Origin: Nonomuraea solani
Lineage (GTDB): Bacteria; Actinomycetota; Actinomycetes; Streptosporangiales; Streptosporangiaceae
Direction: 5' to 3'
NCBI RefSeq assembly: GCF_900108335.1
Contig: NZ_FNVT01000043.1
Span: 1-47,907, forward strand
Length of the DNA: 47,907 bases
Positions 15,410 through 23,058 of this stretch are shown piece by piece. The notes under the pieces were generated by a model that saw nothing but the letters and a program-made list of their open reading frames with translations, was not told the DNA's origin and did no database searches. A program made the position numbers and the translations under genes. Positions within the stretch are counted from its first letter, which is position 1; every line of letters starts with the position of its first letter.

Positions 15410-16126
15410 ATGAGCGTCCTCGTCGTCACAGGCACCGCCGCCGGAGTGGGCAAGACCGTGGTGTCGGCGGCCCTGGCGACACTGGCGCTGGCGCGCGGCT
15501 CCTCGGTGGCCGTGGTCAAACTCGCCCAGACCGGGCTGGCCGACGCCGCCGACGGTGACGTCGACCGGGTGATCCGGCTGTCCGGCGTCACCACCACGTT
15601 CGAGCTCGCCCGCTTCCCCGACCCGCTCTCCCCCGCGGCCGCCGCCAGGTTCGCCGGGATGCCGGCCGCGTCGCTGAGCGGCGCCGCCGGGCTGGTGCGG
15701 GAGCTGGCCGAGAGCAACCGGCTGGTGATCGTGGAAGGCACCGGCGGGCTGCTCGAACGGTTCGACGAAGACGGCGCCACCGTGGCCGACCTCGCCCGCA
15801 CCCTGCGCGCGCAGGCGCTGGTCGTGGTCCGGGCCGGTGGTGACACCGTCAACCACACCGCGCTCACCCTGGAGGCGCTGGCGCACCGCGGGCTCGACCT
15901 GGCGGGGCTGGTCATCGGGCGCTGGCCGGACGCCCCCGAGCTGGCCGACCGAGCCAGCGTGGCCGACCTGGAGATGCTGGCCGCGCGGCCGCTGTCCGGG
16001 GCGCTGCCGGAAGGGGCCGGGGGTCTGGGGGCGGCGGCGTTCGCCGAGGTGGCGTACAAGGGGCTGGGAGCCACGCTGGGCGGCGTCTTCGACCCCGCCT
16101 GGTTCAGGCAGCAGCACAGCGTGTGA
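15410..16126 (+). CDS. bioD: Dethiobiotin synthase
   Basis: 238 residues, P-loop AAA_26 family. It makes the ureido ring of dethiobiotin from 7,8-diaminopelargonate, CO2 and ATP, the penultimate step of biotin synthesis. Walker A GTAAGVGKT at residues 8-16; VVKLAQTGL carries the substrate-binding Lys segment; VEGTGGLLE is the conserved glycine-rich loop; the C-terminal domain has LVIGRWP. bioA, bioF and bioB are absent from the window, so the gene is detached from the pathway cluster. Leaderless start. Biotin is used by the carboxylase parts encoded at 22.8-24.4 kb. Confidence 0.9.
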   Translation: MSVLVVTGTAAGVGKTVVSAALATLALARGSSVAVVKLAQTGLADAADGDVDRVIRLSGVTTTFELARFPDPLSPAAAARFAGMPAASLSGAAGLVRELAESNRLVIVEGTGGLLERFDEDGATVADLARTLRAQALVVVRAGGDTVNHTALTLEALAHRGLDLAGLVIGRWPDAPELADRASVADLEMLAARPLSGALPEGAGGLGAAAFAEVAYKGLGATLGGVFDPAWFRQQHSV

Positions 16127-16201
16127 GCCCCGGAGAGGGTGGGGCTAGCACCACCATGGACCGGCACACCAGACCCATTTCCCGTCCCTGCTCCTGGTCA
16201 A

Positions 16202-16207
16202 TACCGT
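16202..16207 (+). promoter_or_regulatory. Leaderless -10 element (TACCGT, 7 nt to ATG)
   Basis: TACCGT-TGGACGC-ATG before the histidine kinase gene; this would drive the kinase-regulator-membrane protein operon. Confidence 0.5.
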
Positions 16208-16214
16208 TGGACGC

Positions 16215-17375
16215 ATGAAAGTCCCCCGTCCGTGGTCCGCGCGGGCCTGGCTCGACACGGCTCACGTGATGATCGGCTTGCCGGTCGGCGTGGCGCTCGG
16301 CGGGCTGACGCTCGTCCTGGTCGTGGCCCCGCCTCTGCTCCTGCGGGCGGTGCCGTGGTGCACCAGGGTGCAGCGCTCCAGGTTCGACGCCTTTCTCGGC
16401 GCGCACATCCCGCCCGTGCGCACGCCCAGCGACTGGCGCAGCCCGGCCACGTGGCGGCAGATCGGCTACCACCTGCTGTCGCCGTTCGTGAGCCTGGCGG
16501 GGGCGGTCCTGACGGCGGTGGTGTGGGGCGGCGCGGTGGTGGCGCTGCTGTCGTTCCTGCCGCCGAGGATCCAGAAGCCGCCTCTGGAGTTCGTGTTCGA
16601 CCTGAGAGACAACAGGATCGTGCTGCTCTTCATGGTCATCGGGGTGGCGCTGCTGCTGCTCGCGCCGATGCTCGCCCGCGGCATGGCGGCGCTGGACCTG
16701 TCGGTGGCCCGCACGCTGCTCGGCCCCAGCCGTTCCGAGCTGGGGCAGCGGATCGAGACGCTGACCGAGAGCCGGGCGGGCGTGATCGACGCCGCCGACA
16801 CCGAGCGCCGCAGGATCGAGCGCGACCTGCACGACGGCGCCCAGCAGCGGCTGGTGTCCCTGGCCATGAACCTCGGGCTGGCCAGGGCCACGCTGACCGA
16901 CCTGCCCGAGCCGGCCCGCGAGGCCATCGAGCGGGCGCACGAGGAGGCCAAGCAGGCGCTCAAGGAGCTGCGCGACTTCGTCCGCGGCCTGCATCCGGCC
17001 GTGCTCAACGACCAGGGCCTGGACGCGGCGCTGTCCGGTGTCGCCGCCCGCGCCCCCTTCCCCGTCAAGCTCCGCGTCGACATCGCGCGACGCGCCACTC
17101 CGACCATCGAGGCGGTGGCCTTCTTCATCGTGTCCGAAGCACTGACCAACATCGCCAAGCACGCGGCGGCCACCAAGGCGGAGGTCGGCGTGCGGCGCGA
17201 GCGCGACCGCCTGCACGTGTCCGTCTATGACGACGGCTGCGGCGGCGCCAGACTGGACGGCGGCACCGGGCTGCGCGGGCTGGCCCAGCGGATCGACTCG
17301 GTCGACGGGTCGCTCCGGTTGTCCAGCCCGCTGGGCGGTCCGACGACGATCGAGGTGGAGCTGCCGTGCGAGTAG
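16215..17375 (+). CDS. Membrane sensor histidine kinase (HisKA_3, LiaS/NarL-partner type)
   Basis: 386 residues. Three to four hydrophobic segments (about 20-45, 90-115 and 134-153) anchor an N-terminal sensor of the type found in actinobacterial LiaS-like kinases. The HisKA_3 motif TERRRIERDLHDGAQQRL places the phospho-His at His206. The ATPase part has SEALTNIAKHA (N box), VYDDGCGG and GTGLRGLAQRI (G boxes). It overlaps the response-regulator gene by 10 bp. The stimulus is unknown; cell-envelope stress would fit its relatives and the DUF4097-like third gene. Confidence 0.92.
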   Translation: MKVPRPWSARAWLDTAHVMIGLPVGVALGGLTLVLVVAPPLLLRAVPWCTRVQRSRFDAFLGAHIPPVRTPSDWRSPATWRQIGYHLLSPFVSLAGAVLTAVVWGGAVVALLSFLPPRIQKPPLEFVFDLRDNRIVLLFMVIGVALLLLAPMLARGMAALDLSVARTLLGPSRSELGQRIETLTESRAGVIDAADTERRRIERDLHDGAQQRLVSLAMNLGLARATLTDLPEPAREAIERAHEEAKQALKELRDFVRGLHPAVLNDQGLDAALSGVAARAPFPVKLRVDIARRATPTIEAVAFFIVSEALTNIAKHAAATKAEVGVRRERDRLHVSVYDDGCGGARLDGGTGLRGLAQRIDSVDGSLRLSSPLGGPTTIEVELPCE

Positions 17376-18022
17376 TGCTCGCCGAGGATTCCGTACTGCT
17401 GCGCGAGGGGCTGATCCGGCTCCTCGACGCCTCCGGCATGGAGGTGGTCGCCGCCGCGGACGAGGCCGAGGGCCTGCTGCGGGCGGCCGAGAAGCACCGG
17501 CCCGAGCTGGTCATCACCGACGTCCGGATGCCGCCCACGCACACCGACGAGGGGCTGCGGGCCGCGCTCGTGCTGCGCCGCCAGCAGCCGGGGCTGGCGG
17601 TCCTGGTGCTCTCGCAGTACGTCGAGGAGCGCTACGCCGCCCAGCTCCTCGCCTCCGCCGCGACGGGAGGCGTCGGCTATCTGCTCAAGGACCGCGTGGC
17701 CGACGTGGCCGAGTTCATCGACGCGCTGCGCCGGGTGGCCGCCGGCGGCACCGCGCTCGACCCCGAGGTCGTCGCCCAGCTCCTGCTGCGCGGCAACAGC
17801 GACCCGCTCGAACGGCTGACGCCCAGGGAGCACGAGGTGCTCAGGCTGATGGCGGAGGGCCGCTCCAACGCCGGCATCGGCCAGGCCCTCGTGCTCAGCG
17901 AGGGAGCCGTGGGCAAGCACATCGGCAACATCTTCACCAAGCTCGACCTGTCCCCGGCGGAGGGCGACCACCGGCGCGTGCTGGCCGTCCTGCAGTTCCT
18001 CAAGATCAGGAGTCTGCCGTGA
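17366..18022 (+). CDS. NarL/LuxR-type response regulator
   Basis: 218 residues; GTG start inside the kinase 3' end. Receiver domain residues are complete: acidic pair ED near residue 7-8, phospho-acceptor Asp52 in LVITDVRMPP, Thr/Ser-type LVLSQY and Lys in YLLKDRV. The C-terminal LuxR HTH reads LTPREHEVLRLMAEGRSNAGIGQALVLSEGAVGKHIGNIF. It is the partner of the overlapping kinase. The downstream gene starts at a 4-bp overlap and is a likely target or accessory. Confidence 0.94.
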   Translation: MRVVLAEDSVLLREGLIRLLDASGMEVVAAADEAEGLLRAAEKHRPELVITDVRMPPTHTDEGLRAALVLRRQQPGLAVLVLSQYVEERYAAQLLASAATGGVGYLLKDRVADVAEFIDALRRVAAGGTALDPEVVAQLLLRGNSDPLERLTPREHEVLRLMAEGRSNAGIGQALVLSEGAVGKHIGNIFTKLDLSPAEGDHRRVLAVLQFLKIRSLP

Positions 18023-18795
18023 GGGCGGCCTGGCTGACGGCCGGGACCGTGGTGACCGTCTTCGCGCTCCTGCTGTCCTCGGTGCTGATCTGGCGCGGCG
18101 TGGCCAGGGCCAGGACACCGGAGGAGACCACGGCGCGCTCCATCCCGTTCGGCGAGCGGCAGCTCCGGATCAAGGCGGGCCAGGGCGACGTCAACGTGAT
18201 CATCCTGCCCGGCCAGGCCGGCAAGCTGGTCATCCAGCGGTCGCTGCGCTGGTCGAGCGACCGGCCGACGGTCACGGAAGACTGGGACGACAAGACGCGC
18301 ACCCTGCGCCTCGAAGCGGTCTGCAACCACTCCGACCAGCCTGACGGCCCCATCTGCCAGGCCGACTACCTGCTGCTGGTGCCGCCGGAGACCGACATCG
18401 AGGCCGGCATGAACGACGGCGACCTGACGCTCAACAGCATCTTCGGCGACGCCCGCATCGACTCCGTCGCCGGCGACGTCTACGTCAACGACCTCACGGG
18501 CAGGCTGTGGGCCAGGATCGGCACGGGCAACGTGGACGCGACGGAGCTCGACACGAAGGAGGCCGACGTGGAGGTCGGCGGCGGCGATCTGGACCTGTCG
18601 TTCACCAACGCGCCGACGACCGTGAAAGCGGTGGTCAGAACGATGGGCGACGTCCGGGTCCACGTGCCCGGCGGGTTCTACGACGTGACGGTGGACGCGC
18701 TCAACAGCACCGTCGATCTCGGCAGGCGAGCCGGCGCAGAAAGGAGGATCACCGCGCGCGCTCCGAGTGGCGTCGTCTTCCTGTGCTGCCGGTAA
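18019..18795 (+). CDS. Membrane-anchored DUF4097-like protein
   Basis: 258 residues from the GTG at 18019, which overlaps the regulator stop by 4 bp (GTGA). One N-terminal transmembrane helix (residues 5-27) is followed by an extracytoplasmic region. That region has repeating short beta-strand units with Gly-Asp-Val turns (GQGDVNVIIL, SVAGDVYVNDL, GTGNVDATEL, VGGGDLDLSF, TMGDVRVHVPGG) typical of DUF4097/LiaF-like beta-helix adhesin domains. CNHSDQPDGPICQ could form a disulfide. Third gene of a Lia-type kinase-regulator operon; a sensor-accessory role is inferred. The final Cys pair (FLCCR) is odd. Confidence 0.82.
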   Translation: MRAAWLTAGTVVTVFALLLSSVLIWRGVARARTPEETTARSIPFGERQLRIKAGQGDVNVIILPGQAGKLVIQRSLRWSSDRPTVTEDWDDKTRTLRLEAVCNHSDQPDGPICQADYLLLVPPETDIEAGMNDGDLTLNSIFGDARIDSVAGDVYVNDLTGRLWARIGTGNVDATELDTKEADVEVGGGDLDLSFTNAPTTVKAVVRTMGDVRVHVPGGFYDVTVDALNSTVDLGRRAGAERRITARAPSGVVFLCCR

Positions 18796-18845
18796 GGCGA
18801 TCCAGGTGGCTTCCTCAAGGTCTGTTTACTCCTGTGACTCGTTGG

Positions 18846-18851
18846 TAAGTT
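18846..18851 (+). promoter_or_regulatory. Leaderless -10 element (TAAGTT, 7 nt to ATG)
   Basis: TAAGTT-CCCGGGC-ATG before the IlvG-like gene; no Shine-Dalgarno. Confidence 0.5.
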
Positions 18852-18858
18852 CCCGGGC

Positions 18859-20505
18859 ATGGAGTCTGCGAAGCATGCTGGTGACGCCGCCGTCGCCGTG
18901 TCCAAGGCCTATGGTGTCGAGACGATGTTCACCCTGTCGGGAGGGCATGTCTTCCCGCTCTACGACGGCGCGAAGCACGAGGACATGCGCATCCTCGACG
19001 TACGCCACGAGCAGAGCGCGGTCTTCGCCGCCGAGGCGACGGCCCGGCTGACCCGGCAGCCAGGGCTGGCCGTGCTGACCGCCGGGCCCGGCATCACCAA
19101 CGGCGTCAGCGGCGTGGCGACCGCCCACTTCAACGGCTCTCCGGTGGTCGTCATGGGCGGCCGGGCACCCCAGTCGCGCTGGGGCAGCGGCGCCCTGCAG
19201 GAGATGGACCACCCGCCGCTGCTCGACCCGATCACCAAGCTGGCCTTCACCGCGAGCGACGCCGAGTCGGTGGGCCAGGACGTCGAGGTGGCCTTCCGCA
19301 CCGCGGTCGCGCCCCACCGCGGCCCGGTCTTCCTCGACTTCTACATGGACCACCTGTTCTCGCCCGCTCCGATGCACGAGGTGCACACGCAGTCTCCGTC
19401 ACCGCTGGAGCCCGACCCCGACGACCTGGCGAGCATCGCCCGGCTGCTGGCCGAGGCCGAGCGGCCCGTGCTGGTCTACGGCTCCGACGTCTGGATGGAC
19501 CGCGCCGAGGAGGCCGCCCGCGACTTCGCCGAGAACTGGCGGCTGCCGGTCATCCCCAACGGCCAGGGCCGCGGCATCCTGCCCTCCGGGCACGAGCTGC
19601 TCGTCACCCGGGCGCGCGGTCTCGCCTTCGCCCAGGCCGACCTGGTGATCGTGGTGGGCACGCCGCTCGACTTCCGTCTCGGCTACGGCTGGTTCGGCGG
19701 CAAGGACGGCGCGCCGCTGGCCCGCGTGGTGCACATCGCCGACGCGCCCTCGCAGCTCGCCACGCACATGCAGCCGGCCGCGTCCGCCGCGGGCGACCTG
19801 TCGGTGGTGTTCTGGAGCCTCGGCGCGGCCTGCGGGGAGGCCGGGGTCAAGCCGGACGCGTACGCGTCCTGGGCGTCGAAGCTGTCCGGCGCGGCCGCCG
19901 CGGCCATCGCCGGCGACGCCGAGCTGCTGGCGGCCGACTCCGACCCGATCCACCCCATGCGCGTGTACGGCGAGCTGGGCAAGGTGCTGGCCGACGACGC
20001 CGTGGTGATCGGCGACGGCGGCGACTTCGTCTCCTACGCGGGCAAATACGTCGAGCCGAAGCAGCCGGGCAACTGGCTCGACCCGGGCCCGTACGGCTGT
20101 CTCGGCACCGGCCTGGGCTACTCCATCGCCGCCCGCCTGGCCCGGCCGTCCTCGCAGGTGGTGCTGCTGCTCGGCGACGGCGCCGCCGGGTTCTCCCTGA
20201 TGGACGTCGACACCCTCGTCCGCCACCGGCTCCCGGTCGTCATGATCTGCGGCAACAACGGCATCTGGGGCCTGGAGAAGCACCCCATGCAACTCCTGTA
20301 CGGCTACGACGTGGCCGCCGAGCTGCAGCCCCAGTGCCGCTACGACCAGGTGGTGACCGCGCTGGGCGGCGGCGGCGAGCTGGTCACCAAGCCGTCGGAG
20401 ATCGGGCCGGCGCTGCGCAGGGCGTTCGACTCCGGGATCCCGTACATGGTGAACATCGCCACCGACCCGCAGATCGCCTACCCGCGCAACACGACCGGGG
20501 TGTGA
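18859..20505 (+). CDS. ilvG: Acetolactate-synthase-like TPP-dependent enzyme (mycobacterial IlvG type)
   Basis: 548 residues, three-domain TPP enzyme. N-terminal Pyr domain: GVETMFTLSGGHVFPLYDG and RHEQSAVFAAEATARLTRQPG, with the TPP-activating Glu in HEQ. PP domain: GDGAAGFSLMDVDTLVRHRLPVVMICGNNGIWG, the GDG-N metal/diphosphate motif. The whole protein follows M. tuberculosis IlvG (Rv1820), one of several acetolactate-synthase paralogues whose exact reaction is not settled. No small regulatory subunit (ilvN/ilvH) or other ilv gene is nearby, so a role outside branched-chain amino-acid synthesis is possible. Leaderless start; strong shared terminator at the 3' end. Confidence 0.85.
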   Translation: MESAKHAGDAAVAVSKAYGVETMFTLSGGHVFPLYDGAKHEDMRILDVRHEQSAVFAAEATARLTRQPGLAVLTAGPGITNGVSGVATAHFNGSPVVVMGGRAPQSRWGSGALQEMDHPPLLDPITKLAFTASDAESVGQDVEVAFRTAVAPHRGPVFLDFYMDHLFSPAPMHEVHTQSPSPLEPDPDDLASIARLLAEAERPVLVYGSDVWMDRAEEAARDFAENWRLPVIPNGQGRGILPSGHELLVTRARGLAFAQADLVIVVGTPLDFRLGYGWFGGKDGAPLARVVHIADAPSQLATHMQPAASAAGDLSVVFWSLGAACGEAGVKPDAYASWASKLSGAAAAAIAGDAELLAADSDPIHPMRVYGELGKVLADDAVVIGDGGDFVSYAGKYVEPKQPGNWLDPGPYGCLGTGLGYSIAARLARPSSQVVLLLGDGAAGFSLMDVDTLVRHRLPVVMICGNNGIWGLEKHPMQLLYGYDVAAELQPQCRYDQVVTALGGGGELVTKPSEIGPALRRAFDSGIPYMVNIATDPQIAYPRNTTGV

Positions 20506-20510
20506 TCCTT

Positions 20511-20536
20511 GGCCCGTTTCCGCCGGGAAACGGGCC
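20511..20536. terminator. Bidirectional terminator between convergent genes
   Basis: GGCCCGTTTCC / GGAAACGGGCC perfect 11-bp stem just after the IlvG-like stop and touching the stop of the PASTA kinase on the other strand. Confidence 0.8.
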
Positions 20537-22191
20537 TAACCCTTGTTGGTCGTGGGGCTCTGGGTGGGATTCGAGCTCGCGTCCGAGCAGACGCCGTCGA
20601 CGACGATCAGCTTGACCGGCTTGTTCACCTCGAGCAGGGTCCCGCCCTTGGGCAAGGTCTGGCTGATCTTGCCGCAGCTCATGCCGTTGGTGGTGGTGGT
20701 CCGGTCCTCGACGCGCACCTGGAAACCCGCCACCTCGACCATCTCCTGGCCCTCCAGGAACGGCCTGCCGACCACGGTGGGCACCTGGACCTTCTTCACC
20801 GTCGGCGTGGGGCTGCTGCTGGGGGACGGCGACTTCGTCGGGGTCTTCGTGGGGGTCGTGGGCGTGGGCGACGTCGTCTCGTCCGGCTCTTCGGTCTCCT
20901 TCTCGGTGACCGTGGGCTCAGGCTCCTCGCTCACCGTCGGAAGCGGCTTCGTCGTCGTCGGCTTCGGCTTGGTCATCGTCGGCTTGGGCTTCGTCGTCTT
21001 CGGCTCGGCCACGGGCGACTCGTTGCCCTGCTTGTCGGTGCTGACGGTCGGCGTCGGCTGCAGGTTGAGATCTATGCCGGTTAAGGCGACCGCGGTCGCG
21101 CCCGCGCCGAGGACGACGGCGGCGGCGATGCCCGCGACCAGGCCGGTCCTGCGCGGCGCCTTGGCCGCGCGCCGGCTTCCGCCGCCGCTCCGCTCGGAGA
21201 TCGTGGTGTTCTCGTGGGCCATCCGGGCGCCCGTGTGGTAGGGCCCGGAGTCGTGCTGATTTCCCTGGTACTGGTGCTGCGGGTGCTGGTGCTGGTACGC
21301 CTCGGGCGGCGGGGCCATCGTGGCGCCGGTGGCCGGCGACGGCTGCTGCTCCTGGACCGGGGCAGGGGCGGGCGCCTGGCCGTTGGCGATCGCGCGGGCG
21401 GCCTCGCTCATCGCCCGGGCGCTCGGGTAACGCCTGGCCGGGTCCTTCGACAGGGCGATCTCCACCAGGGTGCGCACCGGTGGCGGAATGTCCTGCGGCA
21501 GCGGCGGCGGAGCCTCGCGGATGTGCTTGAGCGCGATCGTGACCGCGCTGTCGCCGTCGAACGGCCGCTGGCCCACCAGGCACTCGTACGCCACCACGCC
21601 GAGCGCGTAGATGTCCACGGCGGGCGTGACGGGCGCGCCTTCGGCCTGCTCGGGAGCGCAGTAGGCGGCGGTGCCCAGCACCATGCCCGCGTCGGTGAGC
21701 CGGTTGGCGACGTCGGAGCGCGCGATGCCGAAGTCGGTCAGCACGAGCGTGCCGTCCCGCTGGACGAGCAGGTTGCCCGGTTTGACGTCTCGGTGGACGA
21801 TGCCCCGGTCGTGCACGGCCTGCAGCGCCGACGCGGCCTGCGCGATGAGCTCCATGGCGGCCTGCGGCGGGATCCTGCCCAGCCTGGCCAGCAGCCGGTC
21901 GAGCGGTTCGCCGTCGACGAACTTCATCACCAGGTAGACGGTGTCGCCGCTGACGCCGTAGTCGTAGACGTCGACGACGCCGGAGTGGTTGATCGTGGCC
22001 ATCGCCCGCGCTTCCCCCTGGAAGCGAGCGACGAACCCGGGGTCCTCCATACGGCCTGGGAGCAGCACTTTGACGGCGACGGTGCGGGCCAGGACGATAT
22101 CCTCGCCGCGCCACACCTCGCCCATGCCACCGGCGCCGATGCGGGTATCCAGCCGATACCGCCCCGCCAGTGTTGTCCCTTGGGCCACCAT
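20536..22191 (-). CDS. Membrane Ser/Thr protein kinase with one PASTA domain
   Basis: 551 residues; ATG with GGGGGA upstream. Hanks-type kinase at 1-275: GAGGMGEVW (P-loop), AVKVLL (Lys), HRDVKPGN (catalytic loop), DFGIA (DFG) and GTAAYCAPEQ. A His/Gln/Pro-rich juxtamembrane linker follows, then one transmembrane helix (TGLVAGIAAAVVLGAGATAV, near 350-370) and a long extracellular Thr/Pro/Lys stalk with repeated TKPKPT units. The C-terminal PASTA repeat (VQVPTVVGRPFLEGQEMVE ... PVKLIVVDG) carries two Cys that could form a disulfide. PknB-type kinases sense muropeptides and control cell-wall growth and division; this one has a single PASTA unit and no neighbouring division genes. Confidence 0.92.
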   Translation of the reverse strand: MVAQGTTLAGRYRLDTRIGAGGMGEVWRGEDIVLARTVAVKVLLPGRMEDPGFVARFQGEARAMATINHSGVVDVYDYGVSGDTVYLVMKFVDGEPLDRLLARLGRIPPQAAMELIAQAASALQAVHDRGIVHRDVKPGNLLVQRDGTLVLTDFGIARSDVANRLTDAGMVLGTAAYCAPEQAEGAPVTPAVDIYALGVVAYECLVGQRPFDGDSAVTIALKHIREAPPPLPQDIPPPVRTLVEIALSKDPARRYPSARAMSEAARAIANGQAPAPAPVQEQQPSPATGATMAPPPEAYQHQHPQHQYQGNQHDSGPYHTGARMAHENTTISERSGGGSRRAAKAPRRTGLVAGIAAAVVLGAGATAVALTGIDLNLQPTPTVSTDKQGNESPVAEPKTTKPKPTMTKPKPTTTKPLPTVSEEPEPTVTEKETEEPDETTSPTPTTPTKTPTKSPSPSSSPTPTVKKVQVPTVVGRPFLEGQEMVEVAGFQVRVEDRTTTTNGMSCGKISQTLPKGGTLLEVNKPVKLIVVDGVCSDASSNPTQSPTTNKG

Positions 22192-22422
22192 GATTCCCCC
22201 GCTACCCCCCTACGTCCGTAACCTCTCCCACCCCGCGGTTCTCCAACAAAGCGAACTTTTGTCGCGGTGAGGTAACACAGTGGTCACGGAACTCAGAGAG
22301 TGTACGACTCACCTGTCCCACATGCCACTCAAATGCCTCAAGCCGTACAAACCCTATCTTGAGGCCTTACTGCCGCACTTGTCCGCGTTTCCCGGAAGTC
22401 AACGTCTGGGGGGCGGGCTTAG

Positions 22423-22428
22423 TACCGT
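22423..22428 (+). promoter_or_regulatory. Leaderless -10 element (TACCGT, 6 nt to ATG)
   Basis: TACCGT-GATCTC-ATG before the thioesterase gene. Confidence 0.5.
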
Positions 22429-22434
22429 GATCTC

Positions 22435-22815
22435 ATGACGCTCGCATCTGGTCTCCGCGCCCAATTGATCATCATGGTCGAGATGGAGGACACGGCCAAG
22501 AAAATAGGCAGCGGAGACGTGCCGGTGCTGGCCACGCCCCGGTTGCTGGCGCTGGCCGAGGCGGCGACCGTACGCGCCATCGACAAGCACCTCGCGCCGG
22601 GCGAGACGTCCGTCGGCACCCGGGTCGAGCTCGACCACACGGCCGCCAGCCCGCTCGGCACGCACGTCCAGATCGGCGTGGAGCTGACCGAGGTCGACGG
22701 CCGGCGGCTGGTCTTCGCGTTCGAGGCGCACGACAAGCACGGCGTCGTGGGCAAGGGCACGATCGAGCGCGTGGTGGTCGATCGCGCCACGTTCCTCGCC
22801 CGCGCTACTCGATGA
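22435..22815 (+). CDS. FlK-like hotdog thioesterase
   Basis: 126 residues, single hotdog fold. Residues Thr34 (ATPRLLALAEAA), Glu42 and His68 (ELDHTAASPLG) have the same spacing (8 and 26) as Thr42, Glu50 and His76, the catalytic set of fluoroacetyl-CoA thioesterase FlK from Streptomyces cattleya. Fluoroacetate biosynthesis is not encoded here; many actinomycetes carry such proteins with unknown acyl-CoA substrates. Leaderless start. Its 3' end overlaps the convergent biotin-carrier gene by 11 bp. Confidence 0.83.
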   Translation: MTLASGLRAQLIIMVEMEDTAKKIGSGDVPVLATPRLLALAEAATVRAIDKHLAPGETSVGTRVELDHTAASPLGTHVQIGVELTEVDGRRLVFAFEAHDKHGVVGKGTIERVVVDRATFLARATR

Positions 22816-23017
22816 CGGCGATCAGGTCACCTTCCTGGATCACGTCGCCCTCGGACACCTTGAGCTGGACCACCGTGCCGTCGTCCTCGGCGAGCACGGG
22901 GATCTCCATCTTCATCGACTCGAGGATGACCAGCGTGTCGCCATCGGAAACGGTCTCGCCCTCCTTGACGACGACCTTCCACACGTTCGCCACCATCTCA
23001 GCGCGTACCTCAGCCAC
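22805..23017 (-). CDS. Biotin/lipoyl carrier protein (short biotin-attachment domain)
   Basis: 70 residues, a stand-alone biotinyl domain. The attachment motif ESMKMEIPV places the biotinylated Lys near residue 36; VVKEGETVSDGDTLVILE and VSEGDVIQEGDLIAVIE are the two symmetric halves of the barrel. It lacks the Ala/Pro-rich N-terminal region of E. coli-type BCCP. Lies 41 bp after the biotin carboxylase gene on the same strand, so the two form a mini-operon supplying a biotin-dependent carboxylase; the carboxyltransferase must be elsewhere. Confidence 0.92.
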   Translation of the reverse strand: MAEVRAEMVANVWKVVVKEGETVSDGDTLVILESMKMEIPVLAEDDGTVVQLKVSEGDVIQEGDLIAVIE

Positions 23018-23058
23018 CGGGACTCCCCTCTTTCAATGATCCAACAATCTCATGCGGG

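Noticed and set aside
20590..21240. Plus-strand frame with Val/Gly-rich repeats opposite the PASTA-kinase stalk
   Set aside because: Antisense of the Thr/Pro/Lys stalk; the kinase motifs on the minus strand are decisive.
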